From positions 1 through 64,000 of IMG/VR virus record IMGVR_UViG_3300021142_000014: 64,000 nt of DNA; one strand, written 5' to 3'. Source of the stretch: a virus. Under the pieces are notes generated by a model. That model was not told the origin of the DNA. It ran no database searches and worked only from the letters and a program-made list of their open reading frames with translations. Position numbers and translations under genes: made by a program. This document shows, in pieces, positions 37,645-47,060 of the stretch. The number at the start of each line of letters is the position of its first letter. Positions within the stretch are counted from its first letter, which is position 1.

Positions 37645-40600
37645 TCATGCTGACTTTAATAAGTCAAGACGAAATAAATTCTTAAGGCTTAGGCCATCTT
37701 TGAGCTTTTCTACTTCCACCAAGACCGGCGTACCGATTTCAAGGCTTTCTTTGATCCTTGCGTAGGTGCTTGGGAAGGCCACGATTTGAATGCTTTCATC
37801 TTTCGGAGAGCTCTCTTCATCTTCCTCTTCAAGTAATCCATCCTCATCAAAATTATTAATAGGTAATTCTATCCATACTTGGCACATTTCTGCACCAGGA
37901 CTTTTGCCCTTCTTGGTTATTAATAGCTTAACCTGGGTTACCATGCCACCAATCATAGCCTTTTCGCCTTGGAACATACGTTTTTCACCAGGAAAGTTCT
38001 GTTCTTCTTCAATCAGATTAATATAATCAGCAAGAGGATCAATGCTAACCATTGTACCCAAGAGTTCCTGCTCATGGTGACCTCTGGCATTAATGTTTTC
38101 CTCATTCTCAGCGTAACATTCAAAAGTGCTAAGGCGACCAGCACAATGGATACAAGCCTCATTGCAATTATCATCTAATTTTTTGAACTCTTTCCTTGTC
38201 TTTAGGTATTCATATAGTGCTTGCTTAGTACTACCACATAAGCTATCAAATACACCACATTTAATCATTGATATTACGGCACGCTTATTGACTTTTCTAG
38301 TTGGTACACGTGCAAGGAAATCTTCCATGCTTTTATATGGCCCTAGCTTCTGAAGTTCTTCTGCAGCATTGGCAACATATTTAACACTGCTAAGCCCATA
38401 ACGGATTACACCAGCAGATGTAAGTGTAAAGTTGCCTTCACTTTCGTTAATGTCTGGACCAAGTACTTGAATACCCAATCTACGTGCTTCTCTAGTGTAA
38501 ATCACACTATCTGAAGGATTAGTGCGGAAAAGAGCAGTCATATATTCACGTGGATAATAGTATTTCATCCATGCAGTCCAGTAAGAAAGCATACTGTAGC
38601 CGTATCCGTGACTTTTGTTAAAACCATACATACCAAATGCACGCATGTCATCAAAAATAGATTCTGCAGTTCTTTTATCAATACCACTTTCAATACATTT
38701 CTGCACAAAAGTTTCTGCTTCTTCTTTCATATCCTCATAGTTAGACTTAGCAACAGCTTTACGAACACGATCAGTTTCAACAATTGTATAACCTGCTAAT
38801 TCTACGCAAGTCTCCATAATTTGTTCCTGGTAAACAAAACTACCATAAGAAACACCAAGGATCTTTTCAAGCTTTGGGTGTTTGTAAGTAACCTTACGTT
38901 TACCCTCACGCTTTTGCATATACATCTCAAGCAAGTTAAGACCAGTCTCTGCATCAAATGAACGTGTAATACCTGGGCGATAGATGGCAATCATTGTGCA
39001 TAAGTCTTCGATGCTACGTGGCAAGAAACGCTTTACAAGAGACCTAAGGCTACCTGTTTCAATCTGGAATAGACCAATGTTATTACCTGTGCCGACACTA
39101 TCCCATACTGCAGGGTCATCGTAGTACTTTTCCCATTCATGATTCCAATCATAAAAATGTTTAAACGGGAGTACACCATCGTTATTAGTCTTGATTAATT
39201 CCAATGCAGCCATCAAAGTACTTAGAGTGCGAAGTCCAAGCAAGTCGATCTTTACAAAACCAAGCTCATCGACTTCATTCATATCAAATTGTGTACGAAT
39301 ATCATCATTCTGTGGACTGTAACGCAATGGCATTGCACCAAGTAGAGTCTCTTTGCTAATCAAAATACCAGCAGCGTGCGCACTGGTGTGGCGAATGTGA
39401 TTAACGAACTCAGGCAAGTTATCAAATAGCTTAGAATACTTAGTTCTCCACGGTGAATACTCTTTAGCATATTGCTTCTCAACATCTTCCCATGTAGCAC
39501 CACGGTTCTTGATGTTCCAGTCATCATCGATGATATCAATCATTTTCTGAGTATCATCCTTATTAATATCAAGACCACGACAAATATCACGGAGTGCCTG
39601 TTTCGGACCCAGTGTATTTAAAGTTCCAATGCTTGCAATATTATTCCTACCGTACTTATTTTCTAGGTACTCACGAACAAGATGACGTTCATTCTTTGGC
39701 ATGTCAATATCAATATCGGGCATGCTTACACGTTCAGGATTAAGGAAACGTTCAAAAATAAGACCAGATGGCATTGGGTCTACGGTAGTAATGCCCATAA
39801 CGTAAGCAAGAAGAGAACCACCAACTGACCCGCGACTAGGACCAACGAGGAAACCATTCTTTTTACTCCAATCAATAATGTCATGCACTGTTAAGAAATA
39901 ACCTGGGAAGCCACGTGTAACAATAACTTCAAGTTCATACTCCATGCGTTCACGGTACTTAGGAATTAATTCTTCGTCTACGTGACCAACAATTTTGTTG
40001 GCAAAACCTTCTTCGATAACTTCACGAATCTTACGTTCATCCATAGCAGAAGATGAATAGAATACAGGCATCTTACGAGAACCTGGGACACGAGCATCAC
40101 ACATCTGTGCTATCTCATTAGTACGGTTGATAGCTTGATCAACCAATGATTCTGGCAAGTAACTCAAACGACTTCGGGTTTCTTCTTCAGAAAAAATACA
40201 TAGCTGGTTTGGACCATAAGAGAAACGGTTAGGGTCGTTGATAGTCTTACCCATTTGAATTGCAGTCATTAGTTCGTGAGCAAACCATTGCTCAGGCTCA
40301 GCATAATGAGAGTCACTAACAGCCAAGAGAGGAACACTAAAGTCCACTGCCGCTTCAGCTACACGTAGGTTCCATTCATTACTTTCAGGGTCAAGATATG
40401 TATGTAGTTCCAAGTGAAAACGATCACCAAAGATTGCTTGGTATCTACCAATGCGTTCAACAGCTTTCTCATAGTGTTCACCATCTTTAAGGTGCTTACC
40501 AATGCAACCACCCATACAACCACCAGTAACAACAAGGCCTTCGTTATATCGTTCTAGCAATTCCCAATCGAATCGTGGATTACCGTAATAACTACCTTCG

Positions 40601-40932
40601 ATATAAGCGAGACTGCTCAAAGCCCACAAGTTTTCTAGACCTTTGTTGTTAAGAGCAATGATGGTCATGTGGTCATAATTTTCACCTTTGCGACCACTTT
40701 TCTCAAAACGATCTTCAGTAAAGTATCCTTCCATACCAAAGAGAGGTTTGATGCCTGCTTTATCTGCAGCACGTTGAAGCCTAAGATGGCCACCACATTC
40801 GCCATGATCAGTGATAGCAACGGATTCTTGTCCAAGCTCTACTACTCGATTTACTACTTGGTCAATAGTTGAAAGACCATCCAAAAAACTGTACTCACTG
40901 TGCGTGTGAAGGTGCACTAACCGATCTGTCAT
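37645..40932 (-). CDS. dnaE: DNA polymerase III alpha subunit (DnaE type)
   Basis: 1095 aa. N-terminal PHP domain with HLHTHSEYS and DHGECGG (metal-binding histidines), then the polymerase core with MPDIDIDMP (catalytic acids), GPSRGSVGGSLLAYVMGI and GYGYSMLSYWTAWMKYYYP, and a C-terminal OB-like region. It would copy the phage genome. Using a bacterial-type C-family polymerase instead of a family A or B enzyme is seen in several large actinophages. It forms a coherent replication block with primase, helicase and loader on the same strand. Confidence 0.95.
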   Translation of the reverse strand: MTDRLVHLHTHSEYSFLDGLSTIDQVVNRVVELGQESVAITDHGECGGHLRLQRAADKAGIKPLFGMEGYFTEDRFEKSGRKGENYDHMTIIALNNKGLENLWALSSLAYIEGSYYGNPRFDWELLERYNEGLVVTGGCMGGCIGKHLKDGEHYEKAVERIGRYQAIFGDRFHLELHTYLDPESNEWNLRVAEAAVDFSVPLLAVSDSHYAEPEQWFAHELMTAIQMGKTINDPNRFSYGPNQLCIFSEEETRSRLSYLPESLVDQAINRTNEIAQMCDARVPGSRKMPVFYSSSAMDERKIREVIEEGFANKIVGHVDEELIPKYRERMEYELEVIVTRGFPGYFLTVHDIIDWSKKNGFLVGPSRGSVGGSLLAYVMGITTVDPMPSGLIFERFLNPERVSMPDIDIDMPKNERHLVREYLENKYGRNNIASIGTLNTLGPKQALRDICRGLDINKDDTQKMIDIIDDDWNIKNRGATWEDVEKQYAKEYSPWRTKYSKLFDNLPEFVNHIRHTSAHAAGILISKETLLGAMPLRYSPQNDDIRTQFDMNEVDELGFVKIDLLGLRTLSTLMAALELIKTNNDGVLPFKHFYDWNHEWEKYYDDPAVWDSVGTGNNIGLFQIETGSLRSLVKRFLPRSIEDLCTMIAIYRPGITRSFDAETGLNLLEMYMQKREGKRKVTYKHPKLEKILGVSYGSFVYQEQIMETCVELAGYTIVETDRVRKAVAKSNYEDMKEEAETFVQKCIESGIDKRTAESIFDDMRAFGMYGFNKSHGYGYSMLSYWTAWMKYYYPREYMTALFRTNPSDSVIYTREARRLGIQVLGPDINESEGNFTLTSAGVIRYGLSSVKYVANAAEELQKLGPYKSMEDFLARVPTRKVNKRAVISMIKCGVFDSLCGSTKQALYEYLKTRKEFKKLDDNCNEACIHCAGRLSTFECYAENEENINARGHHEQELLGTMVSIDPLADYINLIEEEQNFPGEKRMFQGEKAMIGGMVTQVKLLITKKGKSPGAEMCQVWIELPINNFDEDGLLEEEDEESSPKDESIQIVAFPSTYARIKESLEIGTPVLVEVEKLKDGLSLKNLFRLDLLKSA

Positions 40933-41128
40933 TGCTATTCTTTTCTACTAATTGTTTTTCTACTCTATCAATATATTTGGGACTAGTTACAAGATATTCC
41001 CTAGATTTATCGTTTGGCAAACATTGATAAATTATTGTGACTAACTTTTTACGTTTACGTGGCAAACGTTTAGCACCAACTATGTGTATGTGTTTACCAT
41101 CATACATGGTTACCCACTCAGTGTTCAT
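40895..41128 (-). CDS. Small basic protein
   Basis: 77 aa from the ATG giving MNTEWVTMYDGKHIHIVG, which overlaps the preceding stop (ATGA-type junction). Middle part basic (KRLPRKRKKLVTIIYQ). It overlaps dnaE by 38 nt. No domain recognised; small basic proteins next to polymerases may be accessory, but this is inference. Confidence 0.55.
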   Translation of the reverse strand: MNTEWVTMYDGKHIHIVGAKRLPRKRKKLVTIIYQCLPNDKSREYLVTSPKYIDRVEKQLVEKNSNDRSVSAPSHAQ

Positions 41129-41298
41129 GCATATAACCACTTTAGAAAGAAAACTATTAGAGTAAAAATCCCTAAAAATATAACCAAGTAGAATGGTAAA
41201 AAGACAATGTATTTCCAATCATCTTTATTTTTGGCACCCATAGCACCAATGCCTAGGTAAGCTAGAATAGGTACAAGTATTTGAAGAAACAACTTCAT
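41125..41298 (-). CDS. Small membrane protein, 57 aa
   Basis: Two hydrophobic stretches: residues 1-20 (MKLFLQILVPILAYLGIGAM) and 31-51, joined by a short basic loop (GAKNKDDWKY). ATG at 41298, next to the groES stop at 41301. Function unknown; an anchor or membrane-active protein is possible. Confidence 0.6.
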   Translation of the reverse strand: MKLFLQILVPILAYLGIGAMGAKNKDDWKYIVFLPFYLVIFLGIFTLIVFFLKWLYA

Positions 41299-41300
41299 GA

Positions 41301-41591
41301 TTACTCTTCTACGATAGCTAGAATGTGATCCGTAAGGAACACAAGATATTCTTCTTCATCGAGTTCAACTTTTTGAGCAGCTCGACGTTCAAATATTACT
41401 TTATCTCCAGCTTTAATTCCAGTTGGGATGATAGATCCATCCATGGCAATTCTTCCTGGTCCAATAGATACAACAACACCAGTTTCAGGCATAGCAGTAG
41501 CAGTATCCGGAATGTAAAGACCACTCTCGGTGGTTTCTTCTACTGCAGCGATCTTAATAATTACTTTGTTTTCGAGTGCATTGAATGGCAT
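41301..41591 (-). CDS. groES: GroES-type co-chaperonin
   Basis: 96 aa with the GroES features: roof/mobile-loop motif ETTESGLYIPDTATAMPETGVVVSIGPG, GDKVIFERRAAQKVEL and DHILAIVEE. GroES caps GroEL and enables folding of large phage proteins. Phages that carry only GroES (T4 gp31 is the known functional analogue) use host GroEL; no GroEL is visible in the window. The RNA upstream (41600-41753) contains hairpins and could control it. Confidence 0.9.
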   Translation of the reverse strand: MPFNALENKVIIKIAAVEETTESGLYIPDTATAMPETGVVVSIGPGRIAMDGSIIPTGIKAGDKVIFERRAAQKVELDEEEYLVFLTDHILAIVEE

Positions 41592-41599
41592 TCTATTCT

Positions 41600-41753
41600 T
41601 TCTTATTACGTTAGTAGTTATCTGAGTACCCAGTGGAGCAATGAATCGTGTCGGGTTAACCCACTACTCCACTGAGTCTTCAGAATATTTGATTCCTTGA
41701 TAAGTTCCATCAAGATGGAGGTGACTAATCCTCCCTCATCAAGGGTCAAACCT
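41600..41753 (-). ncRNA. Structured leader upstream of groES
   Basis: Between the SSB-like gene and groES. On the minus strand CAGTGGAG pairs with CTCCACTG around a palindrome GGGTTAACCC, and GGAGG pairs with CCTCC with a further ATC/GAT helix nearby. There is no U-run, so a plain terminator seems unlikely. It could be a processing element or a thermosensor-like leader; neither is demonstrated. Confidence 0.45.
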
Positions 41754-42569
41754 TTAGTTAGCTGCTAGCTTCTTACGAAGTCGTTCAGCTGTTGTCTCTT
41801 CATCGATAGCGACATACTCATCTTCACCATACTCTTCTTCTTCCGCAACAGGTGCAGCAGCAGGAGTAGGAGTGTCAGAAGCCTTAGGTGCTTCTTTTTC
41901 CTTGATGATTCCGTGTAGTTGAGCATCGTAGTACTCTTGGCTACCAATACGGTTGAGGAATGCTTCTACATCTGGCATGAACTTAGCATACCGAGTGTCG
42001 ATGTTCTCAATTGCCTTTTCAGGAAGAGCGAATGCCATGTATGTGGTGTCAGTTCCAGCACCTTGACGCAAGATCTCAATCTCACGGTCACGGAGTGAAC
42101 CATACTTCTCAGCGATAACCGCAATCTGATTCCAGTAGTTGCGCATACCCTGTGAAACAATGCCGACATACGGCTTCTTCTTAGTTACAGTCTTACCGTC
42201 AACAGTCTCACTGTATTCAGAAGTAACATCACGGTATCCAGTAATCTTACCGTCTTCACGTACTTCTTCACGGAGCACTGCTACGCCATAACCAACATCA
42301 CGACGGTATACCTTGTTCTGACAAAGCTCACATGAAGCATCGAATGCAGAACGGCATACAAACGTCTTCTTCTTACCATCATGGGTAGGAACATTATCGT
42401 GCACTGGAACAACAAAGATGTCATTCGAGTCAGTTAAAAATCGGAGAACTTTGCTCTCTCCACCCTGCCAGTAGAACCAGTTGGTCTGTTCATACGTCTT
42501 AGGGCCACTACTTTTCTGCGAACGTTCAAGGCTTTCACGTACTGCAGACATACCTTTTTTCAATGCCAT
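41754..42569 (-). CDS. Single-stranded DNA-binding protein (phage gp32-like)
   Basis: 271 aa. Central domain with NWFYWQGGESKVLRFLTDSNDI.., a CxxC pair (CELCQNKVY) with an upstream Cys, and a long acidic C-terminal tail (EEEEYGEDEYVAIDEETTAE). The acidic tail is the protein-interaction element of T4 gp32-type SSBs, and actinophage replication blocks carry proteins of this shape. Overall similarity is by layout only, so moderate confidence. Downstream of primase and helicase on the same strand. Confidence 0.7.
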   Translation of the reverse strand: MALKKGMSAVRESLERSQKSSGPKTYEQTNWFYWQGGESKVLRFLTDSNDIFVVPVHDNVPTHDGKKKTFVCRSAFDASCELCQNKVYRRDVGYGVAVLREEVREDGKITGYRDVTSEYSETVDGKTVTKKKPYVGIVSQGMRNYWNQIAVIAEKYGSLRDREIEILRQGAGTDTTYMAFALPEKAIENIDTRYAKFMPDVEAFLNRIGSQEYYDAQLHGIIKEKEAPKASDTPTPAAAPVAEEEEYGEDEYVAIDEETTAERLRKKLAAN

Positions 42570-42656
42570 TTTATTTACCTATTTTCTATAATTGTTATAT
42601 CGTCACGTTGACGCTTGTACTACGGTACCACATGTCTCCACCATAAATCAAATTAC

Positions 42657-42755
42657 TTAAAAAATTCTTCTAGCCCAAGCATAAAACCAATAAGCCAATA
42701 TCATATCAAAGACATGACCGTTAAGCCAATGATGAATGCTACCTAAAAAACTCAT
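42657..42755 (-). CDS. 32-residue small protein, coupled to primase
   Basis: ATG overlaps the primase stop by 4 nt (ATGA) and reads MSFLGSIHHWLNGHVFDMILAYWFYAWARRIF. Aromatic and His-rich, with a basic end, possibly membrane-associated. Translation depends on coupling. Short, so confidence is limited. Confidence 0.45.
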   Translation of the reverse strand: MSFLGSIHHWLNGHVFDMILAYWFYAWARRIF

Positions 42756-43759
42756 GCTACTCCTTGATGTGTTAATTGCCATTCCATCGAGTTCATCGTA
42801 CTAGGAATCTCCAACAATGTAGCAGGATCCTCGTCATCCGGTGTTTCGATAACTGCAATCTTAGTATACAACTTCAATTGCTCCACTAGATTATACGTTG
42901 CATTCCTTCCAGGCAAGTCGCCATCCATAAAGATAGTTACCTTAGAGAAGTTACGCAGTAACCCAATCTGTTGAGCATCTACTTTTGCGCCGAAGGTCGC
43001 CACGACATTGTCAATCCCTCTACTCTTCAACACAAGGACGCTCATCGGGCTCTCTACAACATAGACTTTGTCAAACGCCTTGGCGTTATCTAAGTTATAC
43101 AACCAAGCTCCTCGTGGGAAGCCTTTAGAGTTCCTATACTTTGGCACTCCTGGCACATCTTGGATCTTTCTAGCGACCCATCCGACCAACTTACCCTTCA
43201 TAAAGTGGGGCAGTACGACCCTATCCAGGGTCACATTTACGTCCCCTTCTGGGGATTTAGAAATTTCGGTCCTTCCCCTCTCCACACCCGTGCGCATCGC
43301 CCTCTGAACGGCCTCTGAGACCCCTCTAACGGTCAAATACTCACAGGGACCTTCCCACCTTTTAAGCAGGTTATCGCTATAAACTGGGATCTCTGTACGG
43401 TCCTGGGGACTGTTGTCAAATACCCCTTCAAGACGTTTAATAAAGTCCTCAACCGATACAACCTTAAGCTCTGCTACCTCATTCTTGAGGACAGCAATAG
43501 CCTCCTCTTTGGTGACATTCATACAGTTCTGGACTAGCCAGATTATGCTACCCCCGCCACAGGTAAAACAGTTAAAAAGGAAAGTATCTTTGTTTATGCT
43601 GGCACTTGGGTTACGATCACCGTTTTTGTGCATGCCAAAAGGCAACGGGCAAGAATGGATAAATTCATCACCATTCTCAATCAATTCTCCTACCCCAATA
43701 ATATCTTGAAGCACCACCCTAACATCAAGACCAGGGAACAAATCAGATAATGGTGTCAT
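42752..43759 (-). CDS. dnaG: DnaG-type DNA primase
   Basis: 335 aa. N-terminal zinc-binding domain with C37, H44 and C64-x2-C67 (FNCFTCGGG), as in CHC2 primases. Then a Toprim core with VESPMSVLVLKSRG (conserved Glu) and FMDGDLPGRNA (acidic D-x-D). It synthesises the RNA primers for replication. Length is shorter than bacterial DnaG and lacks a visible helicase-binding C-terminal domain. Neighbours are the DnaB helicase and its loader. Confidence 0.88.
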   Translation of the reverse strand: MTPLSDLFPGLDVRVVLQDIIGVGELIENGDEFIHSCPLPFGMHKNGDRNPSASINKDTFLFNCFTCGGGSIIWLVQNCMNVTKEEAIAVLKNEVAELKVVSVEDFIKRLEGVFDNSPQDRTEIPVYSDNLLKRWEGPCEYLTVRGVSEAVQRAMRTGVERGRTEISKSPEGDVNVTLDRVVLPHFMKGKLVGWVARKIQDVPGVPKYRNSKGFPRGAWLYNLDNAKAFDKVYVVESPMSVLVLKSRGIDNVVATFGAKVDAQQIGLLRNFSKVTIFMDGDLPGRNATYNLVEQLKLYTKIAVIETPDDEDPATLLEIPSTMNSMEWQLTHQGVA

Positions 43760-43880
43760 TCTTTAACTTTTCCAAAAAGTCTTTGTTTTCTTTTTTAACC
43801 TTTTCTAGAAAGGCTCGGTCTTCTGGGTTTAAATCTCTAAGGGCGTCTTGGCCCATTTCTTTAGGAGTTCTCTCAATCAT
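43743..43880 (-). CDS. Small helical protein, 45 aa
   Basis: ATG giving MIERTPKEMGQDALRDLNPEDRAFL, behind GAGGATAACA. The protein is highly charged and helical, a probable coiled-coil-like helix. It lies between helicase and primase genes and overlaps both. It could be a helicase accessory protein, but that is inference. Confidence 0.55.
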   Translation of the reverse strand: MIERTPKEMGQDALRDLNPEDRAFLEKVKKENKDFLEKLKNDTII

Positions 43881-45153
43881 TGTTATCCTCATATTCACGA
43901 ACAACTTGAAGTGACGTACGATCTTTAAGTTCAAAACCCATCATCCATGACTTAAGGTCACTGCGACGACTCTTAAGAATATCCATCACCAATGCCTCTT
44001 GTTGCTTCATTTCCTTGGTAGCACCAATGCCGATAGCCATGTCTACAATCTGTTCGATCTGTGAACTAAGTCCAATGTTAGCTAGCCCACCACGACCCTT
44101 CTTATTTTTCATAGCTTCACGGTTGAACTGAGCAAGCCATACAGAGGCCATACCCATCTCTCGGTTGGTAGATGCAACATCAGTAATCACTTCAGACATT
44201 TGTAGAGTCTGGAAGTTGCTTGCTTGGCCGTAACTTTTCTCAGTGCTAATCCATGACAACTGGTCACCGACAATCATGTCTGCTCCCCAATGCTTAGCCT
44301 TAGAGTAAAGTTCCATAACGCTTCGCTCGCTCTTACGGCTAGGAGAGTCGATGAGTAGATACTCACCAAACTCCATAACCTCTTCACGAGCTTCTTTAAG
44401 ACGCTTCAACTCATTAGGTGTTAGCTGACCACGCTCATAACGAGCATACGGCACACCGCTAACAAGACAGTCAAGACGCATCAAGGTTAGTTCTTTACGA
44501 AGTTCTAACGATGCAAAATAAACCTTGTTCTTACGGCGTGCTGCTTCAAGAGCAATAACGGAACCTACCCATGACTTACCAACGTTAGGGATACCTACGA
44601 CAACCGCAAGCTCACCTTTCTGAATTCCATACATGTGATCATTCAATGCATCCCAGCCAAGATAGATGCCCTTCTTATCTTTTGTTGGGTTAGATACTTC
44701 ATCCATGTAATCATTCACACGACGTTCGTAACCATCACCGTAGATTTCAATACGCTCACGTGTACTGGTATCACTCTGAATCTTTGTAAGGCTACTTAGT
44801 GCCATGGAGATACCAACCTCTGGGTCATCTTCCAAAGCATTGGCAGCTTTTAGCAAAGCACTCTGAGTAGATGCTTTACGATATTTAGTTATCAACTCTT
44901 CAATAAGAACGCCTACTAGGTATTCTTCTTCAGGCCACTCATTACGAGCAAAATAATCTTCAAACTTAGTTTCAAGGAAATCACGATCTACAGTTTGTTT
45001 GAACTCACTGCGAATGTAATAATCCACACTATATTCAAACAACTCACGTACACCATCATCAAAGAAGTGCTCACTACGAATTCCTTTCGCCCATATATCA
45101 TCAAAACTTTCTAGCTTGACAAAATGGCGAACCATACTCTTTTCAATATCCAT
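43873..45153 (-). CDS. dnaB: Replicative DNA helicase (DnaB-like)
   Basis: 426 aa. N-terminal helical domain, then the RecA-like core: Walker A VVGIPNVGKSWVGS (187-194), FASLELRKELTLMRLD (motif 1a-like), MIVGDQLSW (Walker B), QFNREAMK, and RSDLKSWMMGFEL near the end. This hexameric helicase unwinds the fork and recruits primase. Its partner loader (45168-45968) is directly upstream. Length is like phage DnaB proteins. Confidence 0.92.
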   Translation of the reverse strand: MDIEKSMVRHFVKLESFDDIWAKGIRSEHFFDDGVRELFEYSVDYYIRSEFKQTVDRDFLETKFEDYFARNEWPEEEYLVGVLIEELITKYRKASTQSALLKAANALEDDPEVGISMALSSLTKIQSDTSTRERIEIYGDGYERRVNDYMDEVSNPTKDKKGIYLGWDALNDHMYGIQKGELAVVVGIPNVGKSWVGSVIALEAARRKNKVYFASLELRKELTLMRLDCLVSGVPYARYERGQLTPNELKRLKEAREEVMEFGEYLLIDSPSRKSERSVMELYSKAKHWGADMIVGDQLSWISTEKSYGQASNFQTLQMSEVITDVASTNREMGMASVWLAQFNREAMKNKKGRGGLANIGLSSQIEQIVDMAIGIGATKEMKQQEALVMDILKSRRSDLKSWMMGFELKDRTSLQVVREYEDNND

Positions 45154-45167
45154 CTTCTTACTTTCTA

Positions 45168-45968
45168 TTAAATAATCTTACGTACTGTACCATTCTTGAT
45201 TTCATCAAGAGTTCTGTTCCTTGCATACTCACGATAGTCGACACCATCCATGTTATGTACAATCATTCTTTCTTTTAGGAGAGAAAAAATAGCACTACCG
45301 TATCCTTCATTCAATTCTTCAATTGTCATGTTCGTAGTAATAAATGTAGGGCGGTTGTCGAGCGCACGCTGACGCAATACATGGTCAAACGTTGCTTCAC
45401 TTAGGTTGTTCTTTGTTCGGAACTCTTTGCCAATGTCATCCAAGAAGAATACATCGCTTTTAACTACCTTAGATTCAAAACGAGCTTTTTCTTCGTTGCT
45501 ACCCCATCCTCTGGTGAACTCATCAACCATTTGTGTAAAAGTAGCAAAGTAAACAGTATAACCAAGCTTTACAAGCTCTTTGGCCATAAGGCTTGTAAGA
45601 AGTGTTTTACCTGTACCCCATGTTCCGTGGTACATCAAACCCATTCCACCTTTAACAAAGTCCTTATGTTGACTTAGATAAATCTGTGCAAGCTCTAAAC
45701 CTTTGTGATCACCGTTGAAATCTTGCCAATCAAGTCGTTGATAATTGAGCCCAATGCCAGCACGTAGATAGTGTTTGTACAATTGCAATTGAACTTTGCA
45801 ATCACCACAAGTTCTATCTTCGCATGTAGGACAACCGTTTTTATTGAACGTCTCAAACTGGGGATGCTTGAGTTCTAGGTACTCAATCTCTTCATCATCT
45901 AGAAAATCATATTTTAGATTGACGTAATCTTTTTGCCAATCAAACAGCGAATCGTTTAAAGAAGTCAT
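45168..45968 (-). CDS. dnaC: DnaC-like helicase loader AAA+ ATPase
   Basis: 266 aa. N-terminal zinc-ribbon-like CPTCEDRTCGDC (46-57), then Walker A GTWGTGKT (115-122), Walker B VFFLDDIGKE (about 173-182), and sensor 1 FITTNMT. The family loads DnaB onto DNA. Zinc at the N-terminus is typical of the DnaC/DnaI loaders. Adjacent to the DnaB gene with a short 14-nt gap. Confidence 0.87.
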   Translation of the reverse strand: MTSLNDSLFDWQKDYVNLKYDFLDDEEIEYLELKHPQFETFNKNGCPTCEDRTCGDCKVQLQLYKHYLRAGIGLNYQRLDWQDFNGDHKGLELAQIYLSQHKDFVKGGMGLMYHGTWGTGKTLLTSLMAKELVKLGYTVYFATFTQMVDEFTRGWGSNEEKARFESKVVKSDVFFLDDIGKEFRTKNNLSEATFDHVLRQRALDNRPTFITTNMTIEELNEGYGSAIFSLLKERMIVHNMDGVDYREYARNRTLDEIKNGTVRKII

Positions 45969-46407
45969 CTGTATTCATTAACCCTTCTGAACTTGGTCGG
46001 TTCTCTTCTTTTATCTTATTTTGTTGCAACTCAATGTAGAGGGTGTCCTGAATCCATTTACTGCCCTTACTAAAAGCTGTAATGGTCATAACCATATCAT
46101 TAATCTTACCGCCATGCTTGTCAAACAACAATGCAATCATTGGACCAGCATCTTCCTTATAACGTTCTTGGAAGCTTTTAAGTATAGCAAGCTCTTTGAC
46201 CCATTCAACTACATATTCAAAACCGTTAACTTCTTTATAACGATTAGAAAAATATAGCAATAGCTCTTTAGGAGTTGCAGTAGAGAGATCTAATTCTTTT
46301 ACAAGATCTTCTTTACTCTCTATTAGCTTTACTTCAACAACGTCATCGTAGTCATTGTCATCATAATTTGACAATGGACCATCAAAACTTTTCTTTTCTA
46401 GTGTCAT
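45940..46407 (-). CDS. Hypothetical protein, 155 aa
   Basis: ATG giving MTLEKKSFDGPLSNYDDN, behind AGAGGAATTAAAA; the frame is open further up but without a site. Acidic N-terminus, helical middle and a C-terminus with NKIKEENRPSSE. It overlaps the loader by 29 nt. Not recognised; possibly a replication accessory. Confidence 0.6.
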   Translation of the reverse strand: MTLEKKSFDGPLSNYDDNDYDDVVEVKLIESKEDLVKELDLSTATPKELLLYFSNRYKEVNGFEYVVEWVKELAILKSFQERYKEDAGPMIALLFDKHGGKINDMVMTITAFSKGSKWIQDTLYIELQQNKIKEENRPSSEGLMNTDDFFKRFAV

Positions 46408-46762
46408 TTTTAATTCCTCTAACTGATAGAAACTTATCACATACATCTGAGAACATTTGAATCTTTTTACTAATAAATTCACGCGTTACAGAATCGATGT
46501 CATGCAAACCACGACCATTTGGACCAATGGCAGAAATATTAGATTTGTTAATCAATAAAAATCGCCATTGAGTGACTATATCATCTCTATCGTTTTCTTC
46601 ATGGCCATAAACCTGTACCCATTTTTCATCAAGACCACAGATATATCCTACGTATACGAATCCATCACTAAAGATTTGTACTTCTTGTTTTCTACTAGCA
46701 ACGATGGCTATATTTCGCTCAAACATTACATCAGAAAGTTGTGCAAGGTTTTCCATTACCAT
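46382..46762 (-). CDS. Hypothetical protein, 124-126 aa
   Basis: Start at ATG 46762 or at ATG 46756, the latter sharing a TAATG with the upstream gene. Mixed fold, Cys-poor, with beta-like FSDGFVYVGYICGLDEKWVQVYG. It overlaps the preceding gene by 26 nt. Family not recognised. Confidence 0.6.
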   Translation of the reverse strand: MVMENLAQLSDVMFERNIAIVASRKQEVQIFSDGFVYVGYICGLDEKWVQVYGHEENDRDDIVTQWRFLLINKSNISAIGPNGRGLHDIDSVTREFISKKIQMFSDVCDKFLSVRGIKNDTRKEKF

Positions 46763-47031
46763 TCACCGTCCGTATTGTTTTTCCAACTACTAAAATCTAC
46801 TTCAAAGCCACCCCATTTGCTAGGAGCTTCAAACAAAGAAAAACTGTTTAATTTATTTTTTTGTTCAAACACAGCATCAACAAGATGCCAAGAATAAATG
46901 AATGGTGTTGCTATGATTACTATTGGCGATAATATAAGAAAAACAATGCCAAACACAGCAGTTACAAACATTTTAATCACATTTGATTTTGACACGATAT
47001 CAACTATCTGTCTCGATCTTTTTCTATTCAT
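46756..47031 (-). CDS. Small membrane protein, 91 aa
   Basis: One clear transmembrane helix at about 21-46 (MFVTAVFGIVFLILSPIVIIATPF), basic N-terminus (MNRKRSRQ) and a hydrophilic C-terminus with a WGGFEVDF motif. The topology suggests insertion with the N-terminus inside. It could be a holin or anchor, but no such motif is visible. Coupled to its neighbours. Confidence 0.65.
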   Translation of the reverse strand: MNRKRSRQIVDIVSKSNVIKMFVTAVFGIVFLILSPIVIIATPFIYSWHLVDAVFEQKNKLNSFSLFEAPSKWGGFEVDFSSWKNNTDGEW

Positions 47032-47060
47032 TTACTTTCCTTTCTTACTTTTGTAAGATC

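Noticed and set aside
42385-42420. RYAKF in the SSB-like protein as another copy of the tag
   Set aside because: Context (NIDTRYAKFMPD) lacks the W and the following acidic residue; likely coincidence.
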